From the NCBI GenBank assembly GCA_039821645.1, contig JBCBNU010000001.1, forward strand, positions 1-64,000: a stretch of 64,000 nucleotides of DNA, written 5' to 3'. Positions 58,097-64,000 of the stretch are shown here, in pieces. The notes below the pieces were generated by a model, which searched no databases, was not told the DNA's origin, and was given only the letters and a program-made list of their open reading frames with translations. The position numbers and the translations under genes are program-made. Positions within the stretch are counted from its first letter, which is position 1; every line of letters starts with the position of its first letter. Source of the stretch: CALBPI01 sp039821645 (GTDB lineage: Bacteria; Pseudomonadota; Gammaproteobacteria; Steroidobacterales; Woeseiaceae).

Positions 58097-60139
58097 TCAC
58101 GGCTTGTATTTGCATTTCCTGTCGTACTCCTTCAATCGATCTCGAAACCATTTGCCGTGGAGCGTCTGCACCTGCTTGTAGTTTGGATTTCCGAAGAACG
58201 CGGCGAACGCCTCTCTTTTCGGCTTGTAGGAATATTGGCAAACGCTATCCACCCCAAGCGTTCGCGACTTTGCTCGATAGTTGGCGAATTCGGCATGCAT
58301 TTGATTGACGTGTCCGCGAGCCTCATCGAATGTCGCCGCGGCTTTGGCCGCTTGGGTGTACAACAACGAAGCACCAGCAGAGGAGAGTTTTTCATTGGCG
58401 CGAGCAGCCTGTTCCTCAAGGTATCCCGTCGTTTCACGTGCATCGGATACTAGCGGCAGCGCGTAGGCATACGCCAGCGCCGCGTTGGCGTAGGGGAGGC
58501 GCAGCCGAGTAATCAGTGCGAATAGTCGGTCGGGATCGATCGGCGCACCGCGAACCTCGACCTCCCAAACATTGCCGGATATATCGGAGTATTCATAGCT
58601 GTAAGGCACGAAATTGATGATCTCCCGGAGCTGGTCACGACTGCGTTCGTCAGCGATACCGTCCTCTGCGAGAATCTGATCTACCGACAGAAGATAAGCA
58701 TCCCCGGAAAATCGCGACAATGGCCCCGACCAATCGAACCGACCCAGCCGATGCGAGATAAAACTTGCTGCCATAAAGAGGTCACCCGCGCGTTGGAAAC
58801 GAATCGCGCGCGGAGTGCCGGCAAGGTAAAAACGCGCGAGCCCGACCAGCGCGCGCACGCTCGCCTCATGATCACTGCGAACGATGGCATCAGACAGTAC
58901 AGACGCCAATGACAAAGCGATATCCAGGCTGGGCCCTAAACCCTGCTCCAGCGCGTTGCGAATCTCGTATTCGTAGGTCGCTTCCGCCGTTAGGCTGTCC
59001 ATCGAGTCGACGAGCGCCTTTTGCGCTACCACTCCCTGATCGAGTTGCGCCAACCATGGTTCCGAACGGAATTCGAGCTTCCCTAGCGTTTGCTCGCTGA
59101 CCCAACCCTGCTTAGCGACACCGATGGCACCATTGTTTGGGGCGTGTTGACTCAGTTGAAACGTGGCTGGGGTCGACGTCGGCAGATCGAAGTCGCGAAC
59201 CGCCTGCGCCTGGGCAAGATTTTTGGATTCGATCAATCGGTCGTAGAGTGCATTCAGCACGGCGGGGTGAATTTCAGCCCGTAGTTCAGCATTGGCGTTT
59301 GAAGCAATGCACCGTTGGGCGAGATCTCTCACCTTGGGTACACGACGTGCGTTGAGATCGTGTTGGAGTGCGCCGTAGACCAGGGAAAAGTCGCGTTCCA
59401 CGCGCGTAAGCAAACGGCCACGTGCTGCGATGCGCTGGTATGCCAGCCGCTCGAGCTCCGCAACTCGCTCGCTCGACGGCAATGCGTCATCTGATCGAAA
59501 CTCTTTGATGTGACCTTCATACCAACGCGCGGCGGCGTAGCAATACAGATCGGCGAAGTATTCATCGTCGAAGGAGATTGCATCAGCGCGCTCAAGAGCA
59601 CTGAGCGGATCGCCCACCAGGTCTTGGTGGTATCGCGTGACAACAAAGGTTTGCGGTGCGAAGAACTTCGGCTCCACGTCGACCATCATGAACCAGTAGT
59701 TTCGCTGGGCGCTTTGATCGCTCGCTTGAGCAAACAGCTGTCTGACGTCGTTGTCACATGCCATCGCCAGTTTAATCGGCACGCGATCAGCACAGATTGC
59801 TGTCCCATCCGGATTGAACACGGCCGCCAGTCGCTTGCTCGTCGCATTACCAATCTGATCGTCGATGCCGAGTGTCATCACATACGCTGCGGCGGACACG
59901 AACTTCCAGCCCGCACTGTCGAACGCGTTGTTGTACTCGAAATAGGCGGCCTTTCTGCCATCGGCCAGTGTGTGGGTCCAGACGGGTTCTCCGTAGACTT
60001 CAAGAAACTTGGCTTCGTCCCAAGCCTTCACAGGCGAGTCGGCTTTGTAACCAACGCCGCTCACGCCCGGTATACCGGCACACCCGGACAGCCAAATCGT
60101 CCAAAACCCGAACAATACTGAACGCCATCGTCGTTTCAT
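58097..60139 (-). CDS. Large lipoprotein, 680 residues, helical repeat
   Basis: A type II signal with lipobox LSGC (Cys at residue 20), then GIPGVSGVGYKADSPVKAWD. The mature protein is mostly alpha-helical and includes TPR-like or Sel1-like helices (for example EYFADLYCYAAARWYEGHIK; ARRVPKVRDLAQRCIASNAN). No catalytic motif is seen. Its N-terminal 75 residues match the truncated gene at 31797-32315, so the genome once had two full copies. An 11-bp direct-repeat site lies 64-84 nt upstream of the ATG. It is convergent with the kinase gene (37 bp apart). Function unknown. Confidence 0.82.
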   Translation of the reverse strand: MKRRWRSVLFGFWTIWLSGCAGIPGVSGVGYKADSPVKAWDEAKFLEVYGEPVWTHTLADGRKAAYFEYNNAFDSAGWKFVSAAAYVMTLGIDDQIGNATSKRLAAVFNPDGTAICADRVPIKLAMACDNDVRQLFAQASDQSAQRNYWFMMVDVEPKFFAPQTFVVTRYHQDLVGDPLSALERADAISFDDEYFADLYCYAAARWYEGHIKEFRSDDALPSSERVAELERLAYQRIAARGRLLTRVERDFSLVYGALQHDLNARRVPKVRDLAQRCIASNANAELRAEIHPAVLNALYDRLIESKNLAQAQAVRDFDLPTSTPATFQLSQHAPNNGAIGVAKQGWVSEQTLGKLEFRSEPWLAQLDQGVVAQKALVDSMDSLTAEATYEYEIRNALEQGLGPSLDIALSLASVLSDAIVRSDHEASVRALVGLARFYLAGTPRAIRFQRAGDLFMAASFISHRLGRFDWSGPLSRFSGDAYLLSVDQILAEDGIADERSRDQLREIINFVPYSYEYSDISGNVWEVEVRGAPIDPDRLFALITRLRLPYANAALAYAYALPLVSDARETTGYLEEQAARANEKLSSAGASLLYTQAAKAAATFDEARGHVNQMHAEFANYRAKSRTLGVDSVCQYSYKPKREAFAAFFGNPNYKQVQTLHGKWFRDRLKEYDRKCKYKP

Positions 60140-60191
60140 GCTCCGTCTCCGTTGGTTGCCGGGGGCAGTCTTACCGAGGAGGCCGCTGGGT

Positions 60192-60213
60192 TCCTTACCG
60201 AGACCTTACGGTT
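60192..60213 (-). promoter_or_regulatory. Two-unit 11-bp direct repeat upstream of the lipoprotein gene
   Basis: TCCTTACCGAG (60192-60202) followed by ACCTTACGGTT (60203-60213). A further CTTACCGAGG lies at 60170-60179, about 22 bp away and in phase. The second unit is identical to 32378-32388 ahead of the truncated paralogue. Confidence 0.55.
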
Positions 60214-60226
60214 TCATTCCGAGTCC

Positions 60227-60270
60227 AAAAAAAAAGCGGTTGTCGTGACAGCGCCGGATCGTCCCGCTTT
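60227..60270 (-). terminator. Probable minus-strand terminator of the envelope-stress operon
   Basis: AAAGCGG (60233-60239) pairs with CCGCTTT (60264-60270) across a 24-nt loop. The nine As at 60227-60235 become a T-tract on the minus strand, downstream of the kinase gene and a small ORF. The long loop lowers confidence. Confidence 0.45.
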
Positions 60271-60297
60271 TCCGGACTGTGGGAGCAATTAGGCTTT

Positions 60298-60465
60298 TTA
60301 ATTGTCAAAGAGCTGGAGGGATTCCAGAAGCGCTTTTTCATCACGGCTGAAGACTTTCGTCCACGGCGTAAACAGCGATGCGCCGATAGCAATGCGTGTG
60401 CCGTTCAGGAAATCGCGATGTGTGGTCTTGGTCGTCCGGCAGCCCCCGTTGCCTTGGATCAGCAT
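60298..60465 (-). CDS. Candidate 55-residue small protein
   Basis: ATG at 60465 to TAA at 60298, 47 nt past the histidine kinase stop on the same strand. The sequence (MLIQGNGGCRTTKTTHRDFL, then a stretch containing IAIGASLFTPWTKVF, ending LESLQLFDN) has normal composition, not that of a shadow frame. The start has only a weak ribosome-binding site. No family recognised; it may be the last gene of the operon or a decayed one. Confidence 0.35.
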   Translation of the reverse strand: MLIQGNGGCRTTKTTHRDFLNGTRIAIGASLFTPWTKVFSRDEKALLESLQLFDN

Positions 60466-60512
60466 GGAGAGCTTACCACTGAGATGTCATCGCGCAGCCG
60501 GTCGGTTTGATT

Positions 60513-61847
60513 TCAATTTCGGGGGAGCGTCAGTTTGACGCAGAACCCACCTGCGGCAAGGTTCCGCGCGACCACCGTACCCTTGTGCAGCTTCGCCGCA
60601 TGTGCAGCGATAGCGAGGCCAATTCCGCCTCCTCCTGTGCGCGTCGTACTCCCTTCTTCGACTCGATAAAACGGAAGAAAAATAGTCTCGAGTGCTTCCT
60701 CTGGGACACCTTTTCCGTTGTCGCTAACTTCGATACTGACCTCGTCGACATCATCAGTGACGGAGATCGTTACCCTGGTGTTTGCTTCAGTGTGTGAGAT
60801 AGCGTTCCGAATGATGTTCTCGATTGCGCTATGAATCAGGCCGTGCTCGACTGCGAGGAGTATCCGATCCGGAGAGTAGACGATGAGTTCCGTGTTGTTC
60901 GATTCCGCTTCAATACTGGCATCATCGGCAATATTGCGAACAAGGTCTGCAATATCGGTTGTGGTGCGTTTGATGTCCTCTTGCATCTGTAATCGACTAA
61001 ACGCAAGAATCTCGCCAATTAACTCATCGAGTCGGTCGAGTTCGTTCTCGAGTCGGAGCAGAAACTCCGGCTGCGTATGGTCGGCTTGTTGGCCGGCGAT
61101 TGAGACTAGAGCCTTCAGGCGCGCGAGTGGAGAGCGCAATTCATGTGAGACGTTCCGCATCATCTGTCGTTGTGTCGATAGCGACAATGCCACTCGTTCC
61201 GTCATAAAGTCGAAGTCGTGTGCCAGCTCAGCAAGTGCATCCTGACGCTTGCCGAGGGCTGGTGCGACGCGAACGGATAAATTACCCGAAGCCACGAGTC
61301 GACCTGCTTCGCGGAGTCTTGAGACTGGCTTGGTCACAAAGTGAGCGAGTAGTGCCGACACGATTGCGCTAATGAGCAAAGCGACGGTCACAAAAATGAC
61401 GCGAGCCATCGGGTCGCGGAGTGCCCTGCCAAAGATGTACATGCCCTCATAGCTCGCGACCGTGTACCCGCCAAGTCCTTCCGAGACGACACTCACACGA
61501 GGCCATACCGTAGGCAGCCACCACGAAACTTCCTCGCCAACAATAGCTTGAAATACGAGATTCGGGACTGGACGACCGAGGACGTCATAGCCCTCAGCGT
61601 CGAGAATGAAGACTTCGAGAAGTGGTGCGACATCAATCGCGTACCGCGTGGCGATTTCTGGAGCGTCTAGTGAATCCTTGGCCAGCGCGGTACGCATGTC
61701 GCTGGCTACGAGTTGAGCTAGCTGTTCACCGACAGGAGTGTCAGGGTGGGTGCGGGGAAGCCAACGCGAGAAGTACACTGCGATGACGAACGAAATCATT
61801 GCGATCGCCCATACCGATACAAAGATTCGCCAGAAAAAACGCGTCAT
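60513..61847 (-). CDS. CpxA-like sensor histidine kinase
   Basis: 444 residues: a transmembrane helix (about 7-27), a periplasmic sensor of about 120 residues, a second helix (about 148-170), HAMP (LLAHFVTKPVSRLREAGRLV), then dimerisation H-box MRNVSHELRSPLARL with H235, N-box (ENIIRNAISH), and G-boxes (DNGKGVPEEALE; TGGGGIGLAIA). All catalytic residues are present. The H-box and the short sensor are close to CpxA. It overlaps the response regulator by 4 nt. With the Spy/CpxP-like gene upstream this looks like a Cpx-type envelope or metal stress sensor. Confidence 0.93.
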   Translation of the reverse strand: MTRFFWRIFVSVWAIAMISFVIAVYFSRWLPRTHPDTPVGEQLAQLVASDMRTALAKDSLDAPEIATRYAIDVAPLLEVFILDAEGYDVLGRPVPNLVFQAIVGEEVSWWLPTVWPRVSVVSEGLGGYTVASYEGMYIFGRALRDPMARVIFVTVALLISAIVSALLAHFVTKPVSRLREAGRLVASGNLSVRVAPALGKRQDALAELAHDFDFMTERVALSLSTQRQMMRNVSHELRSPLARLKALVSIAGQQADHTQPEFLLRLENELDRLDELIGEILAFSRLQMQEDIKRTTTDIADLVRNIADDASIEAESNNTELIVYSPDRILLAVEHGLIHSAIENIIRNAISHTEANTRVTISVTDDVDEVSIEVSDNGKGVPEEALETIFLPFYRVEEGSTTRTGGGGIGLAIAAHAAKLHKGTVVARNLAAGGFCVKLTLPRN

Positions 61848-62599
61848 CTTGTGTCGATATAGAGATAGCCTCGGCCGCGAACAGTCTTGATTCGCTGGCG
61901 ACCATCCGCTAACGGGCCCAGCTTCTTGCGAAGATTGCCAATGTGTACATCGACGCTCCGGTCGTACGGGAGAATGCGTCTTCCTAATGCTTTTTTCGCG
62001 ATGAGTTCCTTCTCAACCACCTCTCCTGCCGAATCGCACAGAACGGTCAAGATGAGAAACTCTGCAGCCGTGAGCGGGAGTAGCTCTTCACTCAGATATG
62101 CCGACTGTGTACCGGGCTCAATGGTCAGGTCTCCGATGCGCTGGCGAATCAAGTCGTTGTGAGTGCCAGACGACTGGCCACGCCGGAGAACTGCGCGCAA
62201 CCGGGCTACCAACTCTCGCAGATTGCAGGGCTTCGGCACGTAGTCATCGGCACCGATTTCGAGGCCGAGAATACGATCGACGCCGTCGCCACGAGCGGTG
62301 AGCATAACGACTGGGATATCCGAGGTTTGCCGTATCCGACGCAGGACATCGAAGCCGTCGAACTGAGGCAGACCAACATCGAGCACGACAACATCGAATT
62401 TGCCACTTGATGCCGACTTGATGCCGGAGCTTCCGTTATGAACGCAGGTGATGGCGAAGTCGCCCTCGCCATCGACGTACTGCGTCACAAGCTCAGTGAA
62501 AGCGACATCATCGTCGACCATAAGAATATGCGCCGGCGGCTTGGATAGTTCCAGTGTCAACGCGATCCCTCCGCGATCGTGCTTTGCACCGCTACTCAC
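61844..62599 (-). CDS. OmpR/CpxR-family response regulator
   Basis: 251 residues from a GTG at 62599. A TTG at 62560, which has GGAGGG about 6 nt before it, would remove 13 residues and is a credible start. Receiver: acidic pair in ILMVDDDVAF, phospho-acceptor D74 in VVVLDVGLPQ, Thr in MLTARGDGVD and Lys in YVPKPCNLREL. The winged-helix DNA-binding domain (about 150-250) has the usual LTAAEFLILTVLCDSAGEVV, then YDRSVDVHIGNLRKKL and VRGRGYLYI. OmpR-family regulators bind direct repeats, such as the box at 63133-63147 upstream. Overlaps the kinase gene and follows the Spy-like gene by 9 nt. Confidence 0.94.
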   Translation of the reverse strand: MSSGAKHDRGGIALTLELSKPPAHILMVDDDVAFTELVTQYVDGEGDFAITCVHNGSSGIKSASSGKFDVVVLDVGLPQFDGFDVLRRIRQTSDIPVVMLTARGDGVDRILGLEIGADDYVPKPCNLRELVARLRAVLRRGQSSGTHNDLIRQRIGDLTIEPGTQSAYLSEELLPLTAAEFLILTVLCDSAGEVVEKELIAKKALGRRILPYDRSVDVHIGNLRKKLGPLADGRQRIKTVRGRGYLYIDTR

Positions 62600-62608
62600 A
62601 CACCGCGA

Positions 62609-63019
62609 TTATCCCCTCAGCCGCTCTCGAATTGCCAACCTTCGTTTCTCTGCCTGTTCCTCCTGCATTTCAGTGAATTCCTCCAGTTGCGCTTCGGTCA
62701 GGATAGGCTTGAGTTGGTCGAACATTTCCTCACGCGCGGCCCTGATTTCTCTCCGGATCGACATCGCCTGGCGTCGGCCAATCTTCTCGCCGTCCCCGCC
62801 GTCTGGGTCTATGCCATAGCGTGCCAGGATATCGCGTTGCTTTTGTTGGCCGGCTTCGACGATTGGTCGCATCTCTTCCATTTGAGCGTCGGTCAGCTCT
62901 AGCTTTTCCTGAATTTCTTCAAATTGAGTGTCCATTGCCTCGTTTTCTTCTGCTCGCGCGTCGGAAAGGCCCCAAATCAGATGTAGGGAAAGAAACACTA
63001 CGTTGAATAACGTCCTCAT
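62609..63019 (-). CDS. Spy/CpxP-like periplasmic stress protein
   Basis: 136 residues. Signal peptide (VFLSLHLIWGLSDARA), then an all-helical mature part (FEEIQEKLELTDAQMEEMRP, ... ILTEAQLEEFTEMQEEQAEK). The repeated LTxxQxxE(x) pattern matches the LTxxQ motifs of Spy/CpxP/CnrX-type proteins. In E. coli CpxP inhibits CpxA, and here the gene precedes the regulator and kinase in the same operon, so it may feed back on the kinase or sense metals. Related in layout to the protein at 44240-44755. Confidence 0.8.
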   Translation of the reverse strand: MRTLFNVVFLSLHLIWGLSDARAEENEAMDTQFEEIQEKLELTDAQMEEMRPIVEAGQQKQRDILARYGIDPDGGDGEKIGRRQAMSIRREIRAAREEMFDQLKPILTEAQLEEFTEMQEEQAEKRRLAIRERLRG

Positions 63020-63132
63020 TGTTGTTGCTCCGTTTCAAATTAACTACGCCATGAAATATAGAGTCTCGTATGTAAATCACTGACAGGCTCTGAGAAGAAG
63101 TGTAAAGACGATGCTGGTAGAGCCCCGTGGTG

Positions 63133-63147
63133 CTTACACTTCTTTAC
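63133..63147. promoter_or_regulatory. CpxR-like box in the divergent spy/efflux promoter region
   Basis: CTTACACTTCTTTAC; on the minus strand GTAAA-N5-GTAAG. It sits 114 nt from the Spy-like start and 70 nt from the efflux gene start, so it can serve both. GTGTAAAG at 63100-63107 and CTTTACAC at 63162-63169 are two more matching half-sites in inverted order. Confidence 0.6.
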
Positions 63148-63216
63148 GAACATTCTCTGTCCTTTACACGTCGCACCCTAAGCTCCGTCCCCGTCTATTG
63201 CAGTATTGAGCACATC

Positions 63217-64000
63217 ATGCACGGGCAATCCCGTACGCTTCTCTCTCTTGGCGCGGTCGTCGCTCTCGGTGGGTGCTCGCTAACACCGCCCCCTGAAGTT
63301 CCCCCGCTTGTTGAGCGCATTGACTCGCTCGCGGGCTTCGTTGCTCTGCCCCCCAAAGACGCTGTAGTGCCAGGTGAGGGCTGGTGGACCGCAGTCGGTG
63401 GTGAAGACCTCGACGATTTGGTACTCGAGCTGTTGGACAACAGCCCGGTCCTGCAAGAGTCTCGAGAGCAGGTCGTGCAGGCCGCTGAGTTCGCGGTTCT
63501 AGCGACTGGTCAACGGTTACCTGGAGTGGGTTACAGCGTCGATCGGACGCGTTCTCGGGCGCCCGCACCAGGAGGAGATTTCGCCTGGGCAGAAAACTTC
63601 AGCGCGGGTATCAGTCTCAATTTCAATGCAGACATTCTAGGTGGCTTGCGTGCTGCCGAGCGCGCGGCGGTCCTCACAGCCGAGGCTGCCGAATACGCCT
63701 ATCGCGCTAGTGAGCAACTAGAGATCACAAGGCTGGTTCGTAATTGGGTCTCTGCCATCACCCTTGCGAATCAGTTGGAGCTCGCAAAAAGTACAGCGAA
63801 CATTTTTGAAACGACTTATCACCTCACTGACGAAAGATACAAAACCGGCTCAAAGACCACTGCGGCAAGCGATGTCCTAATCGCACGTCAAAATCTCGAA
63901 TTCGCACTGATCGATATTCCGGAATTGGAGCGGCAACTGAGCAGTCAGCTGTTGATCATTGATGAGCAATTGGCTCGGATGCCGGGAACCACAGCAAGTC
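63217..64000 (+). CDS. RND efflux outer-membrane lipoprotein, OprM/NodT type (3' end off the window)
   Basis: 261 codons to the right edge with no stop. The start MHGQSRTLLSLGAVVALGGC is a lipoprotein signal with lipobox LGGC. The mature part matches the outer-membrane factor family: GWWTAVGGEDLDDLVLELLD near the N-terminus, then the helical barrel opening AWAENFSAGISLNFNADILG and GLRAAERAAVLTAEAAEYAY. These form the trimeric exit duct for RND pumps. The RND and adaptor genes should lie beyond the edge. The gene is divergent from the Cpx-like operon and shares its regulatory region. Confidence 0.92.
   Translation, partial: MHGQSRTLLSLGAVVALGGCSLTPPPEVPPLVERIDSLAGFVALPPKDAVVPGEGWWTAVGGEDLDDLVLELLDNSPVLQESREQVVQAAEFAVLATGQRLPGVGYSVDRTRSRAPAPGGDFAWAENFSAGISLNFNADILGGLRAAERAAVLTAEAAEYAYRASEQLEITRLVRNWVSAITLANQLELAKSTANIFETTYHLTDERYKTGSKTTAASDVLIARQNLEFALIDIPELERQLSSQLLIIDEQLARMPGTTAS

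Overview
The window looks like the chromosome of a free-living, probably marine, moderately GC-rich gammaproteobacterium. The evidence is the mutY-yggX gene pair, an AsmA protein, a Cpx-like two-component locus, a DcaP-type porin, lipoproteins with standard lipoboxes, ergothioneine genes, and a very large secreted protein ending in a GlyGly-CTERM-like tail. Placement below class is not possible from the sequence alone.

Layout. 1-8186 is core chromosome: a receiver-PAS-GGDEF-EAL protein running off the left edge, an ECF sigma / anti-sigma / DUF4097 operon, AsmA, a START-like protein, MutY, YggX and a GtrA protein. 8205-12613 holds egtD and egtB behind a TetR regulator, then a broken ECF42-type sigma factor and its DGPF/YCII partner. 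A tRNA-Phe gene at 12777-12852 is the left end of an 18.9 kb genomic island. The 27-bp 3' end of the tRNA is repeated exactly at 31670-31696, and the flanking sequence, including the tRNA terminator, can also be aligned without gaps at the same 18,840-bp offset.

The island (12830-31696) is dominated by one 13-kb gene for a 4,336-residue secreted RHS/YD-repeat polymorphic toxin. It has a PD-(D/E)XK-like C-terminal toxin and a small presumptive immunity gene behind it. The island also carries two proteins with QxK nuclease-like signatures, an IS3 element with a frameshifted transposase, and scraps of a second IS3 element and a RecB-like nuclease. I see no integrase.

31797-44755 follows the island. 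It starts with a truncated copy of a lipoprotein whose full-length paralogue is at 58097-60139. It continues with an uncharacterised 516-residue protein, a small beta-barrel, and a same-strand cluster: lipoprotein, SbsA-Ig protein, multicopper oxidase, DcaP porin, pirin, CDGSH Fe-S protein, alpha/beta hydrolase and a Spy-like protein. 44756-49240 is a gene graveyard: a CusA/CzcA fragment, a decayed IS3 element, a 113-bp scrap of the RHS gene, a NERD pseudogene and a BCCT transporter fragment. 49245-58059 has the giant secreted protein with thrombospondin-3 repeats and a Gly/Ser-rich GlyGly-CTERM tail, divergent from an ECF sigma factor and a Ser/Thr kinase with TPRs. 58097-64000 has the long lipoprotein and an envelope-stress locus: Spy/CpxP-like protein, OmpR-family regulator and CpxA-like kinase on the minus strand, divergent from an RND efflux outer-membrane lipoprotein running off the right edge.

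Shared logic. A TTTAC-N5-TTTAC (CpxR-like) box occurs at 46421 and, nearly identical, at 63133. The two lipoprotein paralogues share an identical ACCTTACGGTT 11-mer at the same distance from their start codons. Both point to small regulons reaching across the window.
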